A stretch of 64,000 bases of DNA from Pedobacter foliorum (GTDB lineage: Bacteria; Bacteroidota; Bacteroidia; Sphingobacteriales; Sphingobacteriaceae): assembly GCF_013266735.1 (NCBI RefSeq), contig NZ_JABSNU010000006.1, positions 310,001 to 374,000 on the forward strand, read 5' to 3'. Numbering within the stretch: the stretch's first letter is position 1; the number at the start of each line of letters is the position of its first letter. A model generated the notes under the pieces. The model did no database searches. It worked only from the letters and a program-made list of their open reading frames with translations, and was not told where the DNA came from. Of the stretch, positions 7,586 through 16,100 are shown piece after piece. A program made the position numbers and the translations under genes.

Positions 7586-9322
7586 TCAGCTAATGTTTAA
7601 ATTTTTCTTTTGTTCTAAAATGTATTCTGCAGTACGCATAGAAAGCGCAAGAATTGTCCAGGTAGCATTTTTATCACCTTGCTGTACGAAAGGGGCAGCA
7701 TCTACTACAAATAAGTTTTTACAGTCATGCGCCTGACACCATCTGTTTAGCGCAGATTTTTTAGGATCATCACCCATTCTAACTGTACCAACTTCGTGTA
7801 TAATTTTACCTGGAGCTTCTAATCCGTAATTAGTATCTGCACCAGGAGGCTCAGAAGCAACAGCACCCATGGCGTGCATGATCTCCTTAAAGGTTTCCTG
7901 CATATGCTTGGCTTGTTTTACTTCTTCAGGTGCCCATTTATAATTGAATCTAAGAACCGGAATTCCGTATTTATCTACTACGTTAGGATCTATTTCGCAA
8001 TAGTTGCTCTCTCTGGCTATAGCAGTCCCCCTACCAGCCATCCAAACACCTGTTCCGTAGAAACGCCTATAATCATCTTTCAAACCAGCCCCATACCCGC
8101 CGGCTTCTTTCTTTTTTCCATCTCTACCAGGTATAGTTCCATTTTGTCCCTCTATACCCCATCCAAATCCATAACCTGGCATATCAAGTCCGCCACCATA
8201 TTCTATATGGTACCCTCTCGGGAAATCAAGTTTTTTATTATCAAGCCACCATGGAGAGTATATATGTATACTTCCTGCACCATCTTCATTATATCTTTTA
8301 CGATCTACCAGCTGAGGTAAATATCCACCCATACTGGCTCCTGTAGAATCATGTAGGTACTTACCAACTACTCCACTGCTATTCGCAATTCCATCAGGGT
8401 GGGCAGCAGATTTAGAGTTAAGTAATAGCCTTGCAGATTCACATGCACTAGCGCCCAGAACAATGGTTTTACCATTAACCTGATACTCTTGCATATCTTT
8501 TGTATTTACATAAGATACACCGGTAGCTTTTCCGGTTTTATCGGTAAGTACCTCTCTTACCATGGCATTTGTGATAACGGTAAGATTTCCTGTCTTCACC
8601 GCAGGAATAACCAAGCAGGAAGAAGATGAAAAGTCAGCGTAAACTTTACACGACCTACCACACTGACCGCAATAAAAGCATTGTCCGCGATCTTTATTAT
8701 CTTTTAATCCTTCTGTAAGCACAGAGCCTCTTCCCGGAATAACACGCACGCCTACCTTTTGTGCCGCTTTTTTTATAAATAACTCATTTAGCCTTGGCTT
8801 TGGAGGAGTCATAAATATACCATCGGGTTCACTTTCAATACCTTCTACAGTACCATAAAGGCCAATCATCCTATCTACTTTATCGTAAAAAGGTTTTAGC
8901 TCTTGGTAAGTAATAGGCCAGGAATCTGTAAGTCCATCTTTAGGTTTAAAATCATCTGGCCCCATTCTCAAAGAGATACGCCCCCAGTGATTTGTTCTTC
9001 CACCAAGCATCCTGGAACGGAACCAAGAAAACTCCGAATTATTTTTCTGAGTATAAGGTTCTCCTTCTAGTTCCCATCCGCCATAAGCGGCATCAAAATC
9101 ACCAAAATGTCTGGTAGTACCAGCACCTCTTCTAGGAGATTCCCATGGCCATTTTAATTGCGCAGAATCAACTCGCGGATCAAAATAAGAACCAGCTTCT
9201 AGCATTAACACTTTCAAACCTGCATTGGCAAGTACATATCCGGTCATACCTCCCCCGGCACCTGATCCTACAATGATAGCATCATATTCGACGCCTGATT
9301 TCTTAATTTCAAATTCGCTCAT
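7586..9322 (-). CDS. GMC family FAD-dependent sugar dehydrogenase, catalytic subunit
   Basis: At 578 residues this is a GMC oxidoreductase of the gluconate / glucose / fructose dehydrogenase type. The FAD dinucleotide fold is IVGSGAGGGMTGYVLANAG near residue 16; the C-terminal domain has HEVGTVRMGDDP and VVDAAPFVQQGDKNATWTIL. Cysteines at 215, 218, 221 and 225 form a CX2CX2CX3C cluster, in the region where the Burkholderia FAD-glucose dehydrogenase alpha subunit holds a 3Fe-4S cluster. It has no signal peptide and is presumably co-exported with the Tat-signalled subunit encoded next. The substrate is a sugar or polyol by inference. Confidence 0.93.
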   Translation of the reverse strand: MSEFEIKKSGVEYDAIIVGSGAGGGMTGYVLANAGLKVLMLEAGSYFDPRVDSAQLKWPWESPRRGAGTTRHFGDFDAAYGGWELEGEPYTQKNNSEFSWFRSRMLGGRTNHWGRISLRMGPDDFKPKDGLTDSWPITYQELKPFYDKVDRMIGLYGTVEGIESEPDGIFMTPPKPRLNELFIKKAAQKVGVRVIPGRGSVLTEGLKDNKDRGQCFYCGQCGRSCKVYADFSSSSCLVIPAVKTGNLTVITNAMVREVLTDKTGKATGVSYVNTKDMQEYQVNGKTIVLGASACESARLLLNSKSAAHPDGIANSSGVVGKYLHDSTGASMGGYLPQLVDRKRYNEDGAGSIHIYSPWWLDNKKLDFPRGYHIEYGGGLDMPGYGFGWGIEGQNGTIPGRDGKKKEAGGYGAGLKDDYRRFYGTGVWMAGRGTAIARESNYCEIDPNVVDKYGIPVLRFNYKWAPEEVKQAKHMQETFKEIMHAMGAVASEPPGADTNYGLEAPGKIIHEVGTVRMGDDPKKSALNRWCQAHDCKNLFVVDAAPFVQQGDKNATWTILALSMRTAEYILEQKKNLNIS

Positions 9323-9556
9323 TTACAATTTGGTTTTTTTTAAAAGTAACGATTTACTATCCATTTTATTCCCAAAACAGCCATCTGTAACAACAATAAT
9401 GGTTTGGGATAAAAGTTAAGAACGTAAGAATAAGTAATATACAAATTTTAGAATTCCACTGAAAAATCTAGGCTTATTTATAACGACTCTAATTAATGAA
9501 TTCATCACACAAAACTCATAATTAACAACATAAAGCGATAAACAAATCCATATCTA

Positions 9557-9564
9557 TAAATTTG
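9557..9564 (+). promoter_or_regulatory. Candidate -7 promoter box before the DsbA-family gene
   Basis: TAAATTTG matches the Bacteroidota -7 consensus TAnnTTTG. It ends 5 bases before the ATG at 9570, which would give an almost leaderless transcript. No clear TTG -33 element is seen at the usual 19-21 bp spacing. Confidence 0.35.
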
Positions 9565-9569
9565 CACCT

Positions 9570-10205
9570 ATGAAAGTAGATATCTGGTCGGACGTGCGTT
9601 GCCCGTTCTGTTATATAGGGAAAAGAAAATTTGAGACTGCTCTTGAACAGTTTGAGCATAAGGATAAAATTGAAGTTGAATGGCATAGCTATGAGCTTGA
9701 TCCAAATGCTGAAACCACTCCTGAAATCAGCGCCTATGAATACCTGGCTGACAAATATGGCAGATCGAAGGAATGGGCTATAGAAACTCATGAGCAGGTA
9801 AAGGAAACTGCTGCAGCTGTTGGGTTAGATTTCAATTTTGACATCTCCGTAGTCGCAAATTCTTTTGATGCACATAGATTAATCCAATTGGCAAAGTCGA
9901 TGGGATTGGGTGATGAAGCTGAAGAGCAATTATTTAAAGCTCATTTCACAGATGGCGTTAACATCAGTGATCATCAATCACTAGTTGAAATCGGTGTTAA
10001 AATTGGCATTGACAAACTTTCGGTTCAAACCATGCTGAGCAGTACTGATTTTACTGACGAGGTAAGATATGATGAAAATGCTGCACAAACTATCGGAATT
10101 AAAGGTGTTCCTTTTTTCATATTCAATCAAAAGCTTGCTGTTTCAGGAGCACAATCACCGGAAACATTTTTAGGCGCGCTAAATCAGGCGTTTCAAAAAG
10201 GTTAA
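9570..10205 (+). CDS. DsbA family (FrnE-like) oxidoreductase
   Basis: A 211-residue cytoplasmic thioredoxin-fold protein of the FrnE branch (MKVDIWSDVRCPFCYIGKRKFE, active site CPFC at residues 11-14), with the helical insertion rich in Glu/Asp and the cis-proline loop IKGVPFFIFNQKLAVSGAQ. FrnE-type proteins act in disulfide exchange or as glutathione-dependent isomerases; there is no signal peptide, so it does not act in the periplasm. It is a single gene, followed by a hairpin. Confidence 0.92.
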   Translation: MKVDIWSDVRCPFCYIGKRKFETALEQFEHKDKIEVEWHSYELDPNAETTPEISAYEYLADKYGRSKEWAIETHEQVKETAAAVGLDFNFDISVVANSFDAHRLIQLAKSMGLGDEAEEQLFKAHFTDGVNISDHQSLVEIGVKIGIDKLSVQTMLSSTDFTDEVRYDENAAQTIGIKGVPFFIFNQKLAVSGAQSPETFLGALNQAFQKG

Positions 10206-10234
10206 AATAAGTATTCTCTTCAAAGTCTGGAATC

Positions 10235-10259
10235 TTTTGTCCCTGAAAAAGGGACAAAA
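10235..10259 (+). terminator. Hairpin after the DsbA-family gene
   Basis: TTTTGTCCCT (10235-10244) and AGGGACAAAA (10250-10259) form a perfect 10-bp stem with a GAAAA loop, 30 bp past the stop codon. It is symmetrical and T-rich on the left, so it could act on either strand of this convergent junction. Confidence 0.55.
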
Positions 10260-10413
10260 CTTCCTAGGCCTTTTCTGAGAAACTGATTTTAAAGTAAAAC
10301 CCACCGTCTATTTCACATAACAATTTAAAATGGCGATGCATTGCCTTCAACCTTGCATTTAGCCATTATGCATAACTATTTTACTGAAAAAAACCGTGTT
10401 CTTCGAAGACATG

Positions 10414-10437
10414 CAGATTTTTCCCTTCAAAAATCTG
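10414..10437 (-). terminator. Hairpin after the ABC exporter gene
   Basis: CAGATTTTT (10414-10422) pairs with AAAAATCTG (10429-10437) over 9 bp with a 6-nt loop, 31 bp past the stop of the minus-strand ABC exporter gene. It has no strong U-tract, so it is a weak terminator candidate. The remaining sequence of this 262-bp gap shows nothing else I can name. Confidence 0.35.
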
Positions 10438-10467
10438 AGGATGAGAAGAATCATGATTTTTTTCCCT

Positions 10468-12240
10468 TTAAATTGAGGTAGAAATACCAGTTGAGTTAAA
10501 CTGCAAATCGTACAGCTTCTTATAATAACCATCAAGCTTAAGTAATTGCTGATGTGTTCCCATTTCTTTAATCTCACCTTTCTCCAATACAAGAATCTTA
10601 TCTGCTTTCTGTATTGTTGATAATCGATGGGCAATCACAATAGAAGTACGGCCTTTCATTAAATTCTCTATTGCACGCTGAATAAGCATTTCAGTTTCAG
10701 TATCAACAGACGAAGTAGCCTCATCCAATACCAAAATTGCAGGATTATACACCAACGCTCTGATAAAAGAAATCAGCTGAGCCTGTCCTGCCGATAACGT
10801 TGCCCCACGCTCCATTACATTATATTGATATCCACCCGGCAATCGCTCTATAAAATCATGAGCGCCTACCTTTTTTGCTGCATCAACCACCTCTTCCATA
10901 GTGATCGAATCATTATTAAGCGTTATGTTATTAAAGATGGTATCCGAGAAGAGGAAAACATCTTGCAATACAGTAGCGATTTGATTCCTCAAATAGCCCA
11001 ATTCGTAATCTTGTATCCTTACTCCATCAACTTTAATCTCTCCCTTTTGAATTTCATAAAAGCGGTTTAAGATATTGATTGTTGATGATTTCCCCGCACC
11101 GGTTGCTCCAACAAGCGCAATGGTTTTACCGGCTTCAACTTCAAAGGATATATCTTTCAACACATAATTCTCATCATTATATGCAAACCAAACCTTATCA
11201 AACGAAATATTACCTTTCATCACTTCCGGCGCATACGTGCCCTTGTTCTCAGTAACCTCATCGGTATCTAAAACCTTAAATACACGTTCGGCACCAACCA
11301 TACCCATTTGGAGGGTATTAAATTTATCAGCAAGCTCTCTAATTGGTCTGAAAAGCATACCGATATACATAATAAACTCCGTGATAATTCCTGGTTTAAT
11401 ATCAGGATTACTAAGGATTGTTCTGGCACCATACCAAACCAATAAACCAAGTGACATTGCCGAAATAATCTCTACAACCGGGAAAAATATAGAATAATAC
11501 CAATTAGAGCGAATGTTGGCATCGCGATAGCGACCATTAATTTTTAAAAACTTATTGTACTCTTGCTTTTCCCTGGCAAAATATTGAATAATCGAAACAC
11601 CTGTAATGTGCTCTTGTAAGTATGTATTTAAATTAGACACTTCGGTTCTGATTTCCTGAAAAGCTGATTTAATTGCTTTCTGAAAAATCGAGGTAGCAAT
11701 AATAAGTAAAGGCATAGGTAATAACACCACAAGTGATAAAGCCCAGTCCTGATATATCATCACTCCGATAATTACAATCACCATTAAAATATCACCAATA
11801 ATTACAATTAAACCCTCAGAAAAAATCTCTGCAATGGTTTCAAGATCTGAAACCGTGCGGGTAATCAATTGCCCTATCGGTGTATTGTCAAAATATTTAA
11901 GCCTTAATTTGGTGATATGATTAAACACATTAATCCTGAGATCACGGATCGCCGACTGCCCCAAAGTATTTGTAAGCAAAGTATGACTATACTGCACTCC
12001 TGTTTGTACAACAAGCAGGATAACCATAAGTATGGTCATGTTTAGTAATCCACTATAATCCCCGGTAATAATATGATGATCCAGTGTGTAGCCGATAAGA
12101 ATTGGCCTTAAAGGAGCCAAAACAGCAAGCAGTATAGTAAGTATTACAGAAATAATAAAAATGCGCTGGTATGGTTTTACGTATTGAAAAACCCTTTTCA
12201 ACAAGCCTACATTAATTACATCACCGGTTATTTTAGACAT
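10468..12240 (-). CDS. ABC exporter, fused permease and ATPase (MsbA/MdlB-like)
   Basis: A 590-residue half-transporter. Residues about 1-320 hold six membrane helices of the type I ABC exporter fold; the nucleotide-binding domain follows, with Walker A GATGAGKSS near 377, signature LSAGQ near 483, Walker B ILVLDEATS near 504 and the switch histidine in IAHRLST. It works as a homo- or heterodimer exporting lipids, peptides or drugs; the substrate is not readable. It starts 3 bp after truA on the same strand, so the two are co-transcribed. No second half-transporter gene is adjacent. Confidence 0.95.
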   Translation of the reverse strand: MSKITGDVINVGLLKRVFQYVKPYQRIFIISVILTILLAVLAPLRPILIGYTLDHHIITGDYSGLLNMTILMVILLVVQTGVQYSHTLLTNTLGQSAIRDLRINVFNHITKLRLKYFDNTPIGQLITRTVSDLETIAEIFSEGLIVIIGDILMVIVIIGVMIYQDWALSLVVLLPMPLLIIATSIFQKAIKSAFQEIRTEVSNLNTYLQEHITGVSIIQYFAREKQEYNKFLKINGRYRDANIRSNWYYSIFFPVVEIISAMSLGLLVWYGARTILSNPDIKPGIITEFIMYIGMLFRPIRELADKFNTLQMGMVGAERVFKVLDTDEVTENKGTYAPEVMKGNISFDKVWFAYNDENYVLKDISFEVEAGKTIALVGATGAGKSSTINILNRFYEIQKGEIKVDGVRIQDYELGYLRNQIATVLQDVFLFSDTIFNNITLNNDSITMEEVVDAAKKVGAHDFIERLPGGYQYNVMERGATLSAGQAQLISFIRALVYNPAILVLDEATSSVDTETEMLIQRAIENLMKGRTSIVIAHRLSTIQKADKILVLEKGEIKEMGTHQQLLKLDGYYKKLYDLQFNSTGISTSI

Positions 12241-12243
12241 ATT

Positions 12244-13014
12244 TTATTTTACAAAGGGATAGACTACACTCACAAGATATAAACCGCATGCAGGTACTGA
12301 TTGTCCGGCATTACTTCTATTTTTACTTTCAATTATTTCTTTAAACTGCTCCAGGTCAATTTCCTTTTTACCAATTCGCACTAAGGTACCAACAATTGCA
12401 CGAACCATATTTCTTAAAAATCGATCTGCTCTTATGGTAAATAATAAAGATTCATCTTTTACCTGAAAGTGGGCTTCTGTAATTTTACAATTATTAGTAA
12501 ACGTTTGAGTATTCGATTTACTGAAACAAGAGAAATCAGTATGTTTAAGTAAGATTTCGGCAGCCTCATTCATTGCTGTGACATCAAGATCTCCTTTATA
12601 AAGCCACGACCGATCAAGCTTAAACGGATCTTTATGAAAATGTATATGATAGTGATAAGCTCTTTCTGTTGCACCAAAGCGAGCATGAGCCATATTTTCA
12701 ACTTCAAAAATGCGTTTTACTGATATTTGATAAGGCAATAGAGAATTTATACCTGTTACAGAACGGCCAAAATTTAAAGGTTTAAGTTCATTCGCTTCAC
12801 TTTCTTGTACAATATCAAAGTGTGCATAAAATTGAGTTGCGTGCACACCGGCATCTGTTCGACCGCAGCCAAGTGTAACAATAGGCTGTCTAAAATATGT
12901 AGACAGTGCCTTATCAAGGCATTCCTGTACAGTAACGGCATTAGGCTGTACTTGCCAACCATGATAATCCGTACCATTATACGATAATTCGATAAAATAA
13001 CGTTGCGTGTTCAA
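12244..13014 (-). CDS. truA: tRNA pseudouridine(38-40) synthase TruA
   Basis: At 256 residues this is a normal-length TruA, which isomerises uridines 38-40 in the tRNA anticodon arm. The catalytic aspartate is D54 in GCGRTDAGVHATQFYAHF. The N-terminal RYFIELSYNGTDYHGWQVQ and the C-terminal RFLRNMVRAIVGTLVRIG motif are both present. It is the first gene of a two-gene unit with the ABC exporter (3-bp gap) and is divergent from the DUF4293 gene at 13099. Confidence 0.96.
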   Translation of the reverse strand: MNTQRYFIELSYNGTDYHGWQVQPNAVTVQECLDKALSTYFRQPIVTLGCGRTDAGVHATQFYAHFDIVQESEANELKPLNFGRSVTGINSLLPYQISVKRIFEVENMAHARFGATERAYHYHIHFHKDPFKLDRSWLYKGDLDVTAMNEAAEILLKHTDFSCFSKSNTQTFTNNCKITEAHFQVKDESLLFTIRADRFLRNMVRAIVGTLVRIGKKEIDLEQFKEIIESKNRSNAGQSVPACGLYLVSVVYPFVK

Positions 13015-13049
13015 TGTTACAAATCTAATATTCTAAATCTGTTTTTAGA

Positions 13050-13079
13050 TTGCTTAGTGTTTCGCTTTTAATATCTTTG
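13050..13079 (+). promoter_or_regulatory. Bacteroidota-type housekeeping promoter of the DUF4293 gene
   Basis: TTG at 13050-13052 and TATCTTTG at 13072-13079 are separated by 19 bp, matching the -33 TTG and -7 TAnnTTTG consensus of the Bacteroidota primary sigma factor. The expected start of transcription is about 10-15 bases before the ATG at 13099. Confidence 0.6.
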
Positions 13080-13098
13080 CTAAAATTATGGAATTGAT

Positions 13099-13566
13099 AT
13101 GATACAAAGAGTGCAATCTATATGGCTTTTATTAGCTGCCCTAACACTTACTTGCATGTTATTTTTGCCTTTCTTAACTAAAAATGTTAATGGAAGTGAA
13201 TTTAGTATTTATACAAATGGTCTTCATCAGACAATTTCTGGAGATAGCGGAACAGGCCAAAAAGTAGAGCCGTTTTTACCACTGTTTATTTCAAATATTG
13301 CAATTGCTGTGCTTTGCATTGTTACATTATTTAGCTTTAAAAACCGAACTATACAGAAACGTTTAGCTAGTGTAGCCATCATATTAACCATAGCACTGTC
13401 ATTTTGGGGCTTTAATTATGCTCAAAAAATCCCCGGTGGAATTGAAGGTGCAACTTACGGTATAGCAGCATTTTTACCTATCTTAAGCATCTTATTTTGT
13501 GCACTTGCGATCCGCGGAATCCGTAAAGATGAGCAATTATTAAGGTCCGCAGATAGACTAAGATAA
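13099..13566 (+). CDS. DUF4293 family membrane protein
   Basis: A 155-residue integral membrane protein with four predicted helices: residues about 7-25, a periplasmic segment with NGLHQTISGDSG, then about 58-75, 92-110 and 122-140. The start MIQRVQSIWLLLAALTL is the signature of DUF4293, a family found almost only in Bacteroidota and often next to rho or helicase genes. The function is unknown. The following gene, 83 bp downstream on the same strand, is a DEAD-box RNA helicase. Confidence 0.88.
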   Translation: MIQRVQSIWLLLAALTLTCMLFLPFLTKNVNGSEFSIYTNGLHQTISGDSGTGQKVEPFLPLFISNIAIAVLCIVTLFSFKNRTIQKRLASVAIILTIALSFWGFNYAQKIPGGIEGATYGIAAFLPILSILFCALAIRGIRKDEQLLRSADRLR

Positions 13567-13621
13567 TTAATTAGCTCATTTTTATTTAGTTACGCATCAG
13601 TAAAATACCAAATATTAAACT

Positions 13622-13629
13622 TACCTTTG
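13622..13629 (+). promoter_or_regulatory. Candidate -7 box of the DEAD-box helicase gene
   Basis: TACCTTTG matches TAnnTTTG and lies 20 bases before the ATG at 13650. A TTG at the expected upstream spacing is not obvious, so only the -7 element is supported. Confidence 0.45.
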
Positions 13630-13649
13630 CGGCTTAATAAATAATATAC

Positions 13650-15527
13650 ATGATAAACCCATTTAGTAAATTGGGGATAAGTGATGACGTTGTTAATGCT
13701 GTAAAGGATTTAGGTTTCGAAAATCCAACACCTATTCAGGAACAAAGTATTCCTGTGCTGTTAGAGGGCAATAACGATTTTGTTGGTTTGGCCCAAACAG
13801 GAACAGGAAAAACAGCCGCATTTGGTTTGCCGCTGTTAGAATTGATAGACTTTAAAAGCAATAAGCCTCAGGCATTGATTTTATGCCCTACAAGAGAGCT
13901 TTGCTTGCAGATTACCAGCGACATCAAGAATTTCTCAAAAAACATCTCTGGAGCTAATGTAGTTGCCGTTTACGGTGGCGCAAACATTATGCAACAGTTG
14001 CGTGAAATTAGAAACGGTGTACAAATTGTAGTGGCTACACCCGGCCGTATGTTGGACATTATTGGCCGTAAGGCTATAGATTTCAGTAATGTGAAATTTG
14101 TAGTTTTAGATGAGGCTGATGAAATGTTAAACATGGGCTTCCAGGAAGACATCAACGACATCTTGTCAACAACTCCTGACGACAAAAAAACATGGTTATT
14201 CTCTGCAACTATGCCTCCAGAGGTTAGAAGAATAGCTAAAAACTACATGGATCAGCCAGTTGAGCTAACCATGGGAACAAAAAACACAGGTAACGTAAAC
14301 ATTGAACACGAATACTATATCGTTCGTGCAAGAGATAAATACGCTGCTTTAAAACGTATTGTTGACTTTAATCCAGAAATTTTTGCAGTAGTATTCTGTA
14401 AAACCAAATTGGATACTCAAGACGTTGCTGAACACTTAATTAAAGATGGCTACAATGCTGATGCATTGCACGGAGATCTTTCTCAGCAACAACGTGATAA
14501 AGTTATGCAACGTTTCCGCGATCGTAACATGCAGTTGCTTATTGCTACTGACGTTGCTGCCCGTGGTATCGATGTAAATAACGTTACTCACGTAATCAAT
14601 TACTCTTTACCTGACGAAATAGAAAGTTACACTCACCGTAGTGGCCGTACCGGTCGTGCTGGTAAAACAGGTGTTTCTATCTGTATCGTTAACTCTAAAG
14701 AAATTGGTAAAATCCGTCAAATTGAAAGAATCATTGGTAAACAGTTTACTAAAGCTGAACTACCTACTGGTTTTGATGTTTGCGAAAAACAATTATTTGC
14801 TTTAGTACACAAAGTTCACAATGTTGAAGTAAACGAAAACCAAATCGAGCAGTACATGCCTCGTATTATGGATGAGTTTGCTGAACTAAGCAAAGATGAG
14901 GTAATTAAACGTTTTGCATCTTTAGAGTTTAACCGCTTTTTAGAGTATTACAAAAATGCACCTGATCTTAATTCATCTGCTGATGACAGAGGTGAGCGCG
15001 GAGAACGTGGTGAACGTGGAGAAAGAAGTCACAGAGGTAGCGATGGTTACACCCGTTTATTCATAAACTTGGGTTCTGTTGATGATTTCACAAGAGGTGA
15101 TTTATTATCTTTTGTATGTAACAACGGTAAAATCAGCGGAAAAAGCATTGGTAAAATCGACTTAAAAGGTGTTTATTCATTCTTTGAGGTTGAAGATGCA
15201 ACTGTTGAGTCATTATTCAGCAACTTTAAAGGAGTTGAATTTAACAACCGTGGTGTAAGAATCGAAAAAACTGCTGACAGTGATGGCGGTGGTCGTAGTC
15301 GTGGTGGTTCAGGCGGTGGTAGACGCGAAGGCGGAAGCTACGGTGGTGGAAGACGCGAAGGCGGAGGCGGTGAGAGAAGAAGCTACGGTGGTGGCGGAGG
15401 CGGAAGACGTGAAGGCGGAAACAGCGGTGGTGGTTTCAGAGATTTCTCTGGAAGAAGCCGTGAGGATAGAGGTGCAGGTGGAAGCGGAAGACGCGAAGGC
15501 GGAAACGACAGAAAACGCAGATCTTAA
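13650..15527 (+). CDS. DEAD-box ATP-dependent RNA helicase with DbpA-type RNA-binding domain and Gly/Arg tail
   Basis: At 625 residues this helicase is of the DeaD/CsdA type. The motifs in order are Q motif (PTPIQEQSIP), Walker A AQTGTGKT near 48-55, PTRELCLQI, TPGRML, DEAD at 154-157, SAT, RGIDVNNVTHVINY and HRSGRTGRAG. A DbpA-like RNA-binding domain follows at about residues 467-545. The last 75 or so residues are a low-complexity tail of repeated GGGRREGG-type units (roughly bases 15285-15520). Such enzymes unwind rRNA and mRNA structures, mostly in ribosome assembly and cold adaptation. It ends at a strong terminator. Confidence 0.95.
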   Translation: MINPFSKLGISDDVVNAVKDLGFENPTPIQEQSIPVLLEGNNDFVGLAQTGTGKTAAFGLPLLELIDFKSNKPQALILCPTRELCLQITSDIKNFSKNISGANVVAVYGGANIMQQLREIRNGVQIVVATPGRMLDIIGRKAIDFSNVKFVVLDEADEMLNMGFQEDINDILSTTPDDKKTWLFSATMPPEVRRIAKNYMDQPVELTMGTKNTGNVNIEHEYYIVRARDKYAALKRIVDFNPEIFAVVFCKTKLDTQDVAEHLIKDGYNADALHGDLSQQQRDKVMQRFRDRNMQLLIATDVAARGIDVNNVTHVINYSLPDEIESYTHRSGRTGRAGKTGVSICIVNSKEIGKIRQIERIIGKQFTKAELPTGFDVCEKQLFALVHKVHNVEVNENQIEQYMPRIMDEFAELSKDEVIKRFASLEFNRFLEYYKNAPDLNSSADDRGERGERGERGERSHRGSDGYTRLFINLGSVDDFTRGDLLSFVCNNGKISGKSIGKIDLKGVYSFFEVEDATVESLFSNFKGVEFNNRGVRIEKTADSDGGGRSRGGSGGGRREGGSYGGGRREGGGGERRSYGGGGGGRREGGNSGGGFRDFSGRSREDRGAGGSGRREGGNDRKRRS

Positions 15528-15547
15528 TTTACAGATCTTCTTAATAC

Positions 15548-15585
15548 AAAAAAGGCCCTTCAGAAATTCTGAAGGGCCTTTTTTT
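15548..15585 (+). terminator. Strong intrinsic terminator, DEAD-box helicase
   Basis: A near-perfect palindrome: AAAAAAGGCCCTTCAGAA pairs with TTCTGAAGGGCCTTTTTT. A GC-rich stem is followed by a run of T, 20 bp after the stop. The A-run on the other side makes it usable in both directions. Confidence 0.92.
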
Positions 15586-15612
15586 ATATCATTGTTATTA
15601 TTTAATCGATCG

Positions 15613-15693
15613 CGATCCTGAATTTATTTCAGGACCTCTAAAGAGAAGGAAAGCCTTGCTAGTGTGAGATGCTGAAATAAATTCAGCATGACG
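15613..15693 (-). repeat. REP-like paired palindrome, copy 1 (inverted orientation)
   Basis: Left arm 15613-15638 contains CCTGAATTTATTTCAGG; right arm 15666-15693 contains GCTGAAATAAATTCAGC. The spacer, read on the minus strand, contains CACTAGCAAGGCTTTCCTTC and aligns with the spacers of the copies at 23521, 31694 and 34299, so this copy is in the opposite orientation. Each arm is itself an inverted repeat. It sits in a tail-to-tail intergenic region. Confidence 0.85.
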
Positions 15694-15722
15694 AATCCTT
15701 CCTTCCATAGTAAAACATTTTC

Positions 15723-16055
15723 TTATGGTTTTACAGGTCTTTCTTTAATCTGAGATGCTTTAAGATAAATCTTAGCTCCTTTTTTATTGATATAGTATTT
15801 TTTGTTTTTACCGTCAATATATACGTCTGTCCCATCCGGAGCCATTTTTCCTTTGTAAACCTTATCAACCACTTTAGAGCTGCCCTTTACAGCAACCTCT
15901 GCAGTTTTATTACCAACTTTCGTTGCCGTTTTACCGATGGCTTTGCCTGTTTTATCAAGCACCGATTCCTTCTTCTTATCTTGTGCATTACTGCTAAAAG
16001 AAACTGCTGCACATAGAGCGAGAGCTAATAAGCCCGTTGCAAATTTTGTTTTCAT
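15723..16055 (-). CDS. Secreted hypothetical protein, 110 residues
   Basis: A small exported protein with a clear signal peptide (MKTKFATGLLALALCAAVSFSSNAQ, cut after NAQ). The mature part is very basic and lysine-rich: an amphipathic SVLDKTGKAIGKTATKVGNKTAEVAVKGSSK repeat-like helix (residues 30-62), then a compact YIDGKNKKYYINKKGAKIYL beta segment resembling PBCV basic adaptor-like or DUF-type hairpin modules. I cannot assign a function. Such proteins are common in Pedobacter-like genomes. It is a single gene downstream of gpsA on the same strand (45-bp gap). Confidence 0.75.
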   Translation of the reverse strand: MKTKFATGLLALALCAAVSFSSNAQDKKKESVLDKTGKAIGKTATKVGNKTAEVAVKGSSKVVDKVYKGKMAPDGTDVYIDGKNKKYYINKKGAKIYLKASQIKERPVKP

Positions 16056-16100
16056 AGTTACATGTTTCTATAAAAACAACTACAGCCACAATTTGTTTTT

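Noticed and set aside
9370-9409. TCCCAAA/TTTGGGA inverted repeat upstream of the GMC gene
   Set aside because: Only 7-bp arms with a 26-nt gap in A/T-rich DNA; not distinct from chance.
10359-10634. 91-residue minus-strand frame at the 3' end of the ABC exporter gene
   Set aside because: It overlaps the exporter out of frame, has no conserved features, and its downstream part is intergenic hairpin sequence.
15280-15621. 113-residue open frame inside the helicase tail
   Set aside because: It is the +1 frame of GC-rich glycine/arginine codons of the helicase gene, composed of Val/Ala/Glu repeats.
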